Shown here piece after piece: positions 11,494-20,456 of a stretch of DNA of 64,000 nucleotides (position 1 is the stretch's first letter; each line of letters starts with the position of its first letter). The notes beneath the pieces were generated by a model. That model searched no databases, was not told the DNA's origin, and saw only the letters and a list, made by a program, of their open reading frames with translations. The DNA comes from Parastagonospora avenae f. sp. tritici 18332-5 (Eukaryota; Ascomycota; Dothideomycetes; Pleosporales; Phaeosphaeriaceae). The position numbers and the translations under genes are program-made. Location: assembly GCA_022559985.1 (NCBI GenBank), contig JAFJTR010000023.1:62001-126000 (forward strand), in the 5' to 3' direction.

Positions 11494-14400
11494 CTACTTA
11501 ACCAACAAACCAGCCGCCTTAACAACCGCCTCCCCATCCCCCACACCGTGCTCTTCCAACCACCCCTTCGCCTTATCCACCACAAGTTCCCAGCTCCCCT
11601 CAAACTCCTTCAGCTTCTTCTCAAACACTGCAATGACAACAGCAGTGAGGAAGACCTCCACGTCTACACCCGTCTTCGCCGCAGCACTAGCCAGTCCCTC
11701 TTCACTGATCTGAAGATCCTGGAGTAACGATCCCGCAAGAACCCACTGCCCCTCAAACGTCTGCAGCGAAATCAGACGATGCAAAAGCTCTTCCTCCTTC
11801 GGCACCTTATTTTCTTCCGCCACACTGCCGCCATGCGCCGCGAATCCGCCATAAGCCGTGAATCCGCTACTACTAGCCGCATAGCTAGGACTTGTAGGCG
11901 CGTAAACCGGGGACGTCGGCGAGTAATTCACGTTCCCCGGGCTTACGGGCGAGTAATGAGGACTGACGGGCGAATACTTGGGACTGATGACCTGCTCTTC
12001 TTCTTCGTTTTCCTCAAGAATATCGCGATCAGAATCGATCGACAGATCGTAGTCACCCATGTCGGCGTCGGGCTTGCTGCCGAGATCGTATGGAGTAGCT
12101 GCGCCGATGGCATAAGTGTGCACAGATGGTGCGGTCGGGTCACTGCCGAAGCTCATCGCGCATTCACGCTCTGGAGGACCGTTGTCCGCAGATGGCGCTG
12201 GAGGTGGAGGTGCGGACAAACTCGCGCGGCCCATGACGAGGCGTTTCTTGTTCTGTTGCTCGAGCAACATCAGGCCCTGTTGGTAGTCTTGGAGCTGTCC
12301 GGCTCGTTGCGGAGCCATTTGTGGTGCTTGTTTTCCGGCTCCTGCTTGAACCTGGGCTTGTTGCTGCTGCATCTGCATCTGCTGCATATGCATTTGTTGC
12401 TGCATTGCGTGTGGAGGGGGAGGTAGAGCTGAAGGGCCAAACGGATTGGCTGTGGAAGTTGATGCTCCTCCTGGCGGCGCTCCAAATAGTCCTGATGATG
12501 GGGCATTTGGCTTAGCTGCGCTACCGAAGAGACTCGCTCCCTGGCTCGCCGCAGATCCGCTTTGTGGCGCTCCAAATAGCCCCGAAGACGAGTAAGCTGG
12601 CGTAGATGCGACACCAAAGAGACTTGCGGCCTGACTCACTTCCCGTCCTCCCTGAGGTGCTCCAAATAGCCCTGAAGACGAGGCAGCTGGTACACTTGGG
12701 CCACTGAAGAGACTCGCTCCCTGATTCTGCACCGACGCAGAACCAAACGAGCCCGCTCCTGACTTGATTCCTCCTCCTCGCGAACCAAACAAACCGGCTC
12801 CTGAACTGGGTTCTCCTCCTAGTGACCCAAAAAGTGTCGGCGATGAGGCTAATGGCGAAAATGCGCCACCAAAAGGATTCGCTGAAAGGCTTGCCGACAT
12901 GCTCGGGTGGCTTCTCTGGTTTGACGCAGAGCCAAAGACGCTTGTAGCTGCCATGGACCGCTGCTGTTGTTGCAGATGCGAATGCTGCACCATTTGCTGG
13001 TACTGCTGTTGTTGCATCATTTGCTGCGCAGCCGCTTGTTGTACTGTAGTATTCATGTTAGTAGTACTCCTAGACTCATGCACTTGTGCTAAGCCTCCAA
13101 CACACGCCATCGTCTGAAGGCTGCAGCGATGCTTCTTTCTGCAAATCTCAGGTATTCGATGGAAAACAAGGAGAAGATTTGTTGCACTTACCTTGATGTT
13201 GTGCTTCAGCTTCGTCCTCAACCCACTCCCACCGCTCAGCTTCCTTTCTCGTACTTTCACTGGCGCGCTTATTCGACTCTACAGCGACAAAAGAGCACCA
13301 CTTCCCGCCGACTTGGAATTGAACACCCAGACGTACGGCTTCTCGCTCGACCATGTCTTCGTAGCGGCCTTCGAAGTTCGTCTTAAGTAGAGCACCCGTG
13401 TCATCCTTTGCCTCAGAAAGCCATCCACGCCCTTGCTCGAGCTCAGAGATGGCCTTCTTGGCGGCCAGCTGGTGGATAGTTTCTCCAGACTGTTTCAGGC
13501 TCTCGATTGGTATCTCGAGCTCGAGCTGTCCATGAGCACTTGTGCCACGGAGCACGACTGACTTTGGAGTAGCCTTTGGTGCGTCTGGGCCGAGGAGAAG
13601 ATATACTGTCGTTCGGTTGAAGGCAAAGAGCGATGGGATATTTTGTGGTGCTTGGAGAATCTTGGGCACTGCAAGTATGGGTAGGTGCGCATACTTGTAC
13701 TGGCCCGTTTCGTCATTGACCAAAGACTCCGGCTTGTCGAGGTCCGCTGAGGTGTCGAATAGGGATATCGGTTTCTTCTGTGGGCAGTTAGTGGAAGTGA
13801 ATGGCGGTACACCTGTACCGGTACTCACGGGTAGGGTGGCGACTTTTGTGTCGCTGATATCCAGCTTGACATTCAGACTGTCTATAACTCTCTCAATGAT
13901 CTCGAAGTCGTCCTCCTCTTCATCTGGCGTATTGTTGGCGTATTTCACCTCGAGGGTGTAGTCATTCACGTGGGGCGACAATGCTCCCTTTAGCATTCGA
14001 ACTACTTTGGCATCCATCTTCTCGCCGTTCCCTACTGACTGTGAGAATCCATTGCCAGCCTTGGCAACACCTTCTATCAAAGCATGAGAGACGCCGTTGC
14101 CGATTCCAAGAGTAAAAACTCGGATGGGCTGTTTGCTCTCAGTGATGGATGCATTGAGATACGAGAAGAGCCTTTCTTGATCCCAAATCTGGCCATCGGT
14201 AAGCAGAATGACATCAAGCGGCATGTCTTTGTACCGCTGATCGATTGTGGCTTTCAAAGGCGCCAGCATCTCCGTGCCATTGTAGTTGGCCGAGAACTGT
14301 TCAGCGTGGTGGACTGCCTCATCGAGATTCTGCTGATTGTAGGTCGCGCTCTTCTTCCAAAGAAATGAGTAAGATGAGCCAAAGGAACAAATATTGAACT

Positions 14401-15397
14401 TGACTCCAACAGGCAGAGACTTGAGAAACACCTTGAGCGCCTGCTTGACGAGCTCCATACTAGTCCCATCCATGCTACCGCTACGGTCACAGACAAACAC
14501 GAGCTCTGGCTTCTCTGCAGGTAGGGAAAAATTGGGTACCAACGTTGCCATCAAGGCTCGGTGATTCGCGATCGTAGGATGATGTTCTAACACAGCTTTT
14601 GGTACACCGTTTCTTTTTGCGATGACTTGCACGACAAAGTCCTTGTCAAGCTCTGCGGTACCCAAGGTCAGGGACGCCGAAGCCTTGGTCATCGTAGGCT
14701 CGGCATCTGGCTCCGATGATGTTGTGCCCATAGTCATGGAGATAGGATGTGATGGTGACTGCAGTTTCTGGATGAAAGACCCGTCTGGCATCTCCGCATC
14801 AACGATGATGGAAATGCCACTACCTAGTGCAGTTGCAGCTGTAGCTGAGAGGGGCTGAAATCCAGTGGAAAAGTTTCCGTAGCGAGGGCACATGACTGCT
14901 GGGATCGTAAATCGAATGCCATCAACCTCCATGTCATGCTTCAGTTCTCCTAGGTAGGTAATCTCAACAACGACATTTGTGCCAGGCGGTATGTTGCCGA
15001 CAGTGGTTGTGAAAACATCAGAGGCCTCGGGCAGTTGCTCGAACAAGCCGGCCGTCTGGCCTTTTGCAACGGCTTCTTTGAACACAGCCCGGGCTTTCTC
15101 CTTTTCCTTGACCTCGCCCACGATTGTGCGATCACCAACATGGCATGTGAAGCCGACTACACTCACCCCGTCGTACAGCGGAAACACGTAGCGGACCTCT
15201 CGGATGCCTTTCTCGCTCGAAGGGTTCACAAATTTCTGTGTGAGTAGCGTCCGGGACGTAGTCGCCAAAATGGTGGCGTGAGCTTGAAGCTCAACCTGTG
15301 GGAGGTAGTTTTTCTGGAGATAGCCATTGCACTTGACATTGTAATAGAAGCCGCAAATATGGCCACGATGACTTCGAGGTGTTGGGTAGAATGCCAT
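11494..15397 (-). CDS. VIT and VWA domain protein with FG repeats and CTD-like heptads
   Basis: Large protein of about 1245 residues. A VIT domain (~38-165, with 'FPLYDGVSVVGF') precedes a von Willebrand A domain (~297-470). The metal site is intact: 'DRSGSMDG' (Asp304, Ser306, Ser308) and a later 'LLTDGQIWD'. After it come a Gln-rich stretch, about a dozen FG dipeptides mostly as SLFG/GLFG (~780-930), four heptad-like units such as YSPVSPH, YSPTSPV and YAPTSPS (~1080-1118), and a conserved C-terminal block starting 'LISLQTFEG'. Proposed exons: 15397-13829, 13777-13192, 13138-13106 and 13043-11494. The first intron (13778-13828) is 51 nt and open, so it can be overlooked. The 33-nt third exon is the least certain, because an alternative acceptor four bases downstream with a shifted donor also keeps the frame. 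VIT-VWA proteins include VWA5A, PARP4 and inter-alpha-trypsin inhibitor heavy chains. The cellular role here is unknown. Confidence 0.85.
13778..13828 (-). other. Frame-preserving 51-nt intron in the VIT-VWA gene
   Basis: On the minus strand this reads GTGAGT at the donor, CACTAAC before the acceptor and CCACAG at the end, all strong fungal splice signals. It is 17 codons long without a stop, so retention would insert 17 residues between 'VATLP' and 'KKPISLF'. Splicing is inferred. Confidence 0.75.
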
Positions 15398-16275
15398 GGT
15401 TGGTCAGGTGAGCGACGAGGATCGAGCTTAAGAAGTGCGAGTGGTTTGACTACCAACCAGCTCAAGACGAGTGTTCACTGTGCTTGATAGAGCAGGAGAA
15501 GCGCGACTAGGCTGTTGCAGACAATTTCACCAGGACGACGTCAAGGACTGTTAATTGAAGATATAAGAAGAAGAGACTTGTAAAGACTGTTCTTCGCATT
15601 GTTTTATTTCTGAGCCATAGCCCTGGTGCCTAGCTTATTTTGTGTCCGATTTTGCTGCCTGGTTCGTTGCCTGATGGAGTACCAAGGTGCGAGCGGCCTC
15701 CAAGTTTGAGTCACGGCACGCAACCCCACTTCTACAGGCTAGCGTCAAGGGAATAGTCGCTAGGTCGGAATTTCGATTGCAATGATTGGCTTTGAAATGG
15801 TATCAAAGACGAGATGCCAGCGTGACATGAATAGGTGGCGGGAGCTGAGCCCCATGCTCGGCAGCTAAACAGGCAGAAGAGGGGCAGCCCGTGTTCGAGG
15901 GGCGCAGCATCGTACCACGTTCATGGGCAGATCAGATGCTGGATCCATGTGCGCAACAGCATGGAGGTACAGGCGAAGTTGGATAAGTTCGAAGATTGAC
16001 GTAGAGGAGAGATGGGAGATCGCCATCGAGGATGCAGCAGCGTTCAGTCCCGGTTCGGCTAGCCAGCCGGACCCTGAAGCGTCATGCAGAAAAGTCGCGA
16101 GAGTCATCCAGAGTCCCACCGAACAATGCAGCAGCTGTTTGCCCCGCTGCACAACGCGTTTCCCGAGTTTCATTATTCGTTGCACCGGTTGTTCTGTACC
16201 CGGCGCAGTTTTCACAAGCTTTCGAGAGTTCCGAAGCGCGTGCCATTGCGGCAGGCGTACCCGCAGAGGAAAGCC
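15398..16275. promoter_or_regulatory. Divergent upstream region of VIT-VWA and PUS3 genes
   Basis: The VIT-VWA gene (minus) and the pseudouridine synthase gene (plus) diverge from here, so both promoters should lie within it. Part of the right side (16084-16275) is open in frame with PUS3 and may encode an N-terminal extension. No other gene is recognised. Confidence 0.5.
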
Positions 16276-18009
16276 ATGGTGGGGGGATATGGGGCATGGA
16301 CACAAGAGCAATTAATTGCAAGGATACATGAATTAGAACAGCAGACGGGACAGAAGAATTCTTGGAATAACAGTGTGTCCGCGACAAATATTGCTCCTGT
16401 AGCAGCCCAGGACACCCCCACATCGATACCTTTTCGCAAACCACCAAAAGCACCACCCAAAGCTTTCGACGCGTCGAAGTATAGCTCACGCCTAATCGCT
16501 CTCAAGTTCGCATACCTTGGTCAAAAATACAATGGATTTGAACACCACAAGAACAACTCTACACCATTACCGACCATTGAAGAAGAGCTGTGGAAAGCAC
16601 TGGTGAAGACAAGGTTAATCAACCCAATACCGACGACTGGAGACACCATAGACTACAACAAGGCGGATAGGAAGACGTTTGCGACATGGGACAGGGAAGG
16701 TGCAGATGTCAACTGGGACGGATGCGAATACTCCAAGTGTGGCAGAACTGATCGAGGAGTGAGCGCATTCGGCCAAGTCATCGGTGTGCGCTTGCGAAGT
16801 AACAGACCTCTTCCAAAGCCACCCGTAAAGGAGTCAGAGAATCAGGACGACTATCCAGTACCTGAAGACTCACTCGATCTCCTCGACAGCGAGTCTGACA
16901 CCCCCACAAAACCCTTCAACGACCTCACCGACGAACTCCCCTACATCCAACTCCTCAACCGCGTCCTCCCCCCCGACATCCGTGTCTACGCATGGTGCCC
17001 CAACCCACCCGACAACTTCAGCGCCCGCTTCTCCTGCAAAGAGCGCCGCTACAAGTACTTCTTCACCAACCCGTGTTTCGCCCCCGTCCCCGGCTCCGCG
17101 GGCACATACACCACCGCCAACTCGCCCCCCATGCGCGAAGGCACCCTCGACATCGCCGCCATGCAGCGCGCGTGCGAATCGCTCGTCGGCCTCCACGACT
17201 TCCGCAACATGTGCAAGATCGACGCATCGAAACAACTCACGAATTTCAAGCGCCGGATCTTCTACGCCGGTATTGAAGAAATCTCACCCCTGGCTGTGCC
17301 AGCTTGTTTATCACATGTCGCGATTGCTCCGCCAGACCAACCGAAGATGTACGCCTTCGTCCTGCACGGCTCGGCTTTCCTATGGCACCAAGTCCGCAGC
17401 ATCGTCGCAATATTGTTCCTCATCGGCCAGCGCCTCGAGTCGCCCGATCTCGTCCACCAACTTCTCGACATCAAAACTAATCCTACGCGACCGAAATACG
17501 AAATGGCCTCCGACGCCCCGCTTGTGCTGTGGGATTGTATATTCCCGCACGCCGACGAAGTGCAGAGCAGCGAAGAGCGCGAATCGGGATATCAAGATCG
17601 CCTGCAGTGGGTATATGTCGGCGACGAAGGCGGCGTCGAGCCGAAGAGCAAAACATCCCCGAGTCTAGCGGGCCGCGGGAAGTGGGGACGAGGCGGCGTT
17701 GTGGACGATGTGTGGGAGGTGTGGAGGGGGAATAAAGTCGACGAGACGCTTTCGGCGCTGTTGTTGGATAAGATTGCTGGGTTGGGGCAGGCGACATTGG
17801 ATCAAGAGGAGGCGGGTGGTGTAGGTGTTGCGAAGGGCGGGCCGAGGGTGTTTGATGGGGGGAATATGGGGCGCGCGAAGGGGGGTTATGTGAGTGTGTT
17901 GAAGAGGGAGAGGGGGGAGACGGTGGAGGTGGTGAATGAGCGGTATGCAAGGAGGAAGGGGTGGGACTCGGATAAGTTTAAAGGGAAGGAAGAGGATGGG
18001 GATGAGTAG
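16276..18009 (+). CDS. DEG1: tRNA pseudouridine synthase, TruA family (PUS3/DEG1)
   Basis: Converts uridine to pseudouridine at positions 38 and 39 of the tRNA anticodon stem, the established role of yeast Deg1/Pus3. The single-exon product is about 577 residues. The TruA fold begins at 'ALKFAYLGQKYNGFEHH'. The catalytic motif 'CGRTDRGVSAFGQV' has Asp159. Later motifs 'FSARFSCKERRYKYFF', 'DFRNMCKID' and 'HGSAFLWHQVRSIVAIL' are all conserved. I chose ATG 16276 because 'WTQEQLIARIHELEQQ' is the usual start of this subgroup. The frame stays open upstream to an ATG at 16084, adding 64 Arg-rich residues. A polar, Gly-rich C-terminal tail of about 100 residues exceeds yeast Deg1. The 3' end converges on the Hub1-like gene with about 140 bases between. 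Confidence 0.93.
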   Translation: MVGGYGAWTQEQLIARIHELEQQTGQKNSWNNSVSATNIAPVAAQDTPTSIPFRKPPKAPPKAFDASKYSSRLIALKFAYLGQKYNGFEHHKNNSTPLPTIEEELWKALVKTRLINPIPTTGDTIDYNKADRKTFATWDREGADVNWDGCEYSKCGRTDRGVSAFGQVIGVRLRSNRPLPKPPVKESENQDDYPVPEDSLDLLDSESDTPTKPFNDLTDELPYIQLLNRVLPPDIRVYAWCPNPPDNFSARFSCKERRYKYFFTNPCFAPVPGSAGTYTTANSPPMREGTLDIAAMQRACESLVGLHDFRNMCKIDASKQLTNFKRRIFYAGIEEISPLAVPACLSHVAIAPPDQPKMYAFVLHGSAFLWHQVRSIVAILFLIGQRLESPDLVHQLLDIKTNPTRPKYEMASDAPLVLWDCIFPHADEVQSSEERESGYQDRLQWVYVGDEGGVEPKSKTSPSLAGRGKWGRGGVVDDVWEVWRGNKVDETLSALLLDKIAGLGQATLDQEEAGGVGVAKGGPRVFDGGNMGRAKGGYVSVLKRERGETVEVVNERYARRKGWDSDKFKGKEEDGDE

Positions 18010-18148
18010 GAGATACCCGGATGGTCCAAAACAAACACACATGTTGAGATCTACTCCCAACTTTTCGCATTCGACCAATTTTGGGGTATCGAAACACCTT
18101 TCCCGCTCCCATTTCCTCCCCTCCCTTCCCCATACCAATCCATCCCAT

Positions 18149-18859
18149 CTAATCCCCCGTATTCAACTCCAAGTCAATCTGTACGCCATTACTTATACTA
18201 TAATCCTCCAGGCTCAAGCTATCATGAAACGGCCGTTCCCCCTGCCTCTTCAGCATAATCTCATGCACAGGGCGCCCAATCTTCGCTGCCACCATCAATT
18301 TGAGCACGCGCACGGGGTCGCTGGGCAGGCAGGGTACTTGTGTCTTTGTGCCGAGCCGGTCGTTGATGGTGACGATTATCATCGGCTCGTTGGAGGCAGG
18401 GGCTGGGGCGGGCTTGGGGTCTTTTTCTTTTTTGGACTTGTCTTTGGACGAGGAGCGTGGTTTGCGCTCGCGGGGTTTGCCGTCGCGGTCGCGGTCGCGG
18501 TCGTCACGTCTACGGTCATCGCGTCGGTCGTCGCGGCGTCTGTCATCTCCCCTGCGATCGTCGCGTCTTCGATCGTCGCCGCCGCGCCGATCAGAGTGTC
18601 TGTCGTCTCTCCTCCTGTCGTCGCGGTCGTAGTCTCTTCGCTCCCTTCCGCCTCTGTCGTCTCTCCGCCTATCGTCGCGATCCCTGTCGTCTCTCTTGTC
18701 GTTCTTCCATTTCAGGCCTGAGAAGTTCTTGGGCTTGCGCGGCGGGCTGCGACGTGGTGAGCGTGATCGAGAGCGCGTGCGAGAAGACTCGGGCTTTGAT
18801 TCAGTGGCCTTGGATTCGGCAGCTTTGGGTTCGCTTTCGCGGGGTGGTGAAGGCGACAT
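18149..18859 (-). CDS. HUB1: Hub1/UBL5-type ubiquitin-like protein with long Arg/Asp-rich extension
   Basis: The last ~75 residues are a Hub1 ubiquitin-like fold, with 'IIVTINDRLGTKTQVPC' at the start and 'LSLEDYSISNGVQIDLEL' near the end. Hub1 is not a classical modifier. It binds spliceosomal proteins such as Snu66 non-covalently and influences 5' splice-site choice. Yeast and animal Hub1 are about 73 residues, whereas this single-exon product is about 236. The extra N-terminal part has an RS-like patch ('RTRSRSRSPRRSPPRK') and then many RRDDR/RDRD units, typical of splicing factors. I chose ATG 18857-18859 because upstream codons of the open frame do not look coding. The tail after the fold ends 'ELNTGD' rather than the usual double tyrosine. 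It diverges from GPI15 with about 170 bases between starts. Confidence 0.87.
   Translation of the reverse strand: MSPSPPRESEPKAAESKATESKPESSRTRSRSRSPRRSPPRKPKNFSGLKWKNDKRDDRDRDDRRRDDRGGRERRDYDRDDRRRDDRHSDRRGGDDRRRDDRRGDDRRRDDRRDDRRRDDRDRDRDGKPRERKPRSSSKDKSKKEKDPKPAPAPASNEPMIIVTINDRLGTKTQVPCLPSDPVRVLKLMVAAKIGRPVHEIMLKRQGERPFHDSLSLEDYSISNGVQIDLELNTGD
18480..18720 (-). repeat. Degenerate RRDD-coding minisatellite
   Basis: Within the Hub1-like gene the DNA repeats motifs such as gtcgtcgcg, tctgtc and gcgatcg, encoding RRDDR, DRDRD and similar units. Copies are imperfect, so length variation between strains is likely. Confidence 0.7.
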
Positions 18860-19032
18860 AGTCCCGCCTGTCGTATTTGGACTGAAGATTGGTGTTTGGG
18901 TGTTGGTGAGGTGGTTGCGGAGAATGATGTAAACCACCGAGACTAAACTTCGCAAGCGCAGGGAGCTTGGACACCAGTGGATCCGAACTTCACCCCACAC
19001 TTTCACCTTCACAACTCAGCGATGTTGATAGG
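18860..19032. promoter_or_regulatory. Compact bidirectional promoter, HUB1-like / GPI15-like
   Basis: The two start codons face away from each other with only 173 bases between, so this must carry both 5' leaders and promoters. No single element can be named with confidence. Confidence 0.6.
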
Positions 19033-19767
19033 ATGACGATGCAGGACTTCTTGCGGCGGATTACTGCTCCACCTGCGCAAATACTTCGAACGGTTCAGCC
19101 GACGCCTTATACGGCTTCGTACACTGTCTCGACGCGACCTGCTCCCCGGACACTCACTGCTAGGTTGGCATTGTATGTCAGCGTCTTTTTCCGCATCGTA
19201 GTAGGGCTTGCCACTGCTGTCTTCATATGGATAGTCAGTGGAGTGGAGTCTTCAAGGACTGAGAGTTTTTTGATATATGCATTGGGCTCCCGGCAGACCG
19301 AGCAGCGGGTCGATTTCGCCGGCCGATGGCACTGGATGTACACAGCGCCATGTGCACTGATTGTCTTGGCCTTGGTCTTTCGGCGCAACTACACTGGTGA
19401 CTGTCCTCTCTCACTGTTGCTTTGCAGATGCTAATATGTTACAGAAGAAACCCTGACAGTCCTCCGTGGCCTTGGCATACAGACTTCAACCAGCTCAGGC
19501 ACATACTTGCAAGGGCCCACAACGCGCTTCATACCTACGACGAGCATACAGGACATATTCATATACGAAGCCTTCAAGGGGTTCGAGGTCAAATTCTACT
19601 TGGCGGTTGTAGTCGCGGGTGAAGAGGATGTGGTGGTTGTGTTTTCGTCTTTGTTACCGCGAAGAGCAATATTGGAGGAGGTTTGGAGGGGCACGAAGAA
19701 GTGCTTATGGGAAGGAAAGGATGAGGGCAGAAACGTGAAGAGCGAAAAGCATGAAGCTCGGTCATAA
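19033..19767 (+). CDS. GPI15: GPI-GlcNAc transferase subunit PIG-H/GPI15
   Basis: Subunit of the ER-membrane complex that transfers GlcNAc from UDP-GlcNAc to phosphatidylinositol, the first step of GPI-anchor synthesis. Exons are 19033-19396 and 19445-19767, with a 48-nt intron ending 'CTAATATGTTACAG'. The product is about 228 residues. Two hydrophobic helices (around 'LYVSVFFRIVVGLATAVFIW' and 'YTAPCALIVLALVF') precede the conserved PIG-H domain, 'TLTVLRGLGIQTSTSSG', 'TRFIPTTSIQDIFIYEAFKG' and 'LLPRRAILEEVWRG'. The frame is open upstream of 19033 but only with a non-ATG start. It converges on DIB1. Confidence 0.9.
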
Positions 19768-20024
19768 ACAATATATTGATTAGTGCATATATTCCAGCGC
19801 ATCGATGGATCAATGTCTGGTCTTTCTGCCACGCGTATCCCAAAGCATTCTGAGCAGTCTTGTGAGCATGGGAAACATCAAACACCTCCTCAGTATAACC
19901 ATACCTGCAATTTCTCCAAACGCCAATCTATCATGCCTTCGTATCCATCTCGGCTCACTTCCACCCAGTAGAAGACCTCTGTAATCTTTGTCCACGCTCC
20001 AGTCAAACTTTGGTCCCCCACCAT

Positions 20025-20456
20025 CTAATACCTATACCTCGTCGAATAATCCTTGGGACTAACCACCAGACCCCTCCCCTTCTTCGCCCCCCTGTAAACC
20101 GTCTCCAAAATATCCACCAACTCGCCCTTATCCTCCAACACCCAATTCAGCTTATTATTATTGCCCGTGCCAAAATCACACATCATGTGTTTATTCCGGA
20201 AGAAAAACATAATTGTCATGGGATCGTATAGCTCGTACATGGCGTTGAAGTCCGGCACCTCCACGTTGTCGCAGAGATAGATGGTTGCGAAGTTCTTCAC
20301 GCGGTCCGCGATTTTGTACAGGATCTCGTCTTGCGACATGCAGTTGGGGTCGCTGTCGCGGCCGAACCGGATTACGACGAGCCGGTCTTCTTCAGAGAGG
20401 ATGGCTTGGTCGACGTGCCAGCCTGAGCGCAGGTGAGGGAGGGCGACGGAGCCCAT
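20025..20456 (-). CDS. DIB1: U5 snRNP thioredoxin-fold protein DIB1/DIM1
   Basis: 143-residue spliceosomal protein of the U4/U6.U5 tri-snRNP, essential in yeasts and required before spliceosome activation. The single exon matches the family end to end: 'SGWHVDQAILSEEDRLVVIR', 'DFNAMYELYDPMTIMFFFRN', 'HMMCDFGTGNNNKLNW' and 'GLVVSPKDYSTRYRY'. It has the thioredoxin fold without the redox CxxC. A small variation is 'YLCDNVEVPDF' where most homologues have an acidic 'D..EVPDF' stretch. Its neighbours are GPI15 (convergent) and, one gene further, the Hub1-like protein, also a tri-snRNP factor. Confidence 0.96.
   Translation of the reverse strand: MGSVALPHLRSGWHVDQAILSEEDRLVVIRFGRDSDPNCMSQDEILYKIADRVKNFATIYLCDNVEVPDFNAMYELYDPMTIMFFFRNKHMMCDFGTGNNNKLNWVLEDKGELVDILETVYRGAKKGRGLVVSPKDYSTRYRY

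Noticed and set aside
11779..12426. 215-codon plus-strand frame
   Set aside because: Antisense to the repeat-rich tail of the VIT-VWA gene; Leu/Arg-rich shadow.
16982..17668. 228-codon plus-strand frame
   Set aside because: Overlaps PUS3 in another frame; PUS3 has full family motifs across this span.
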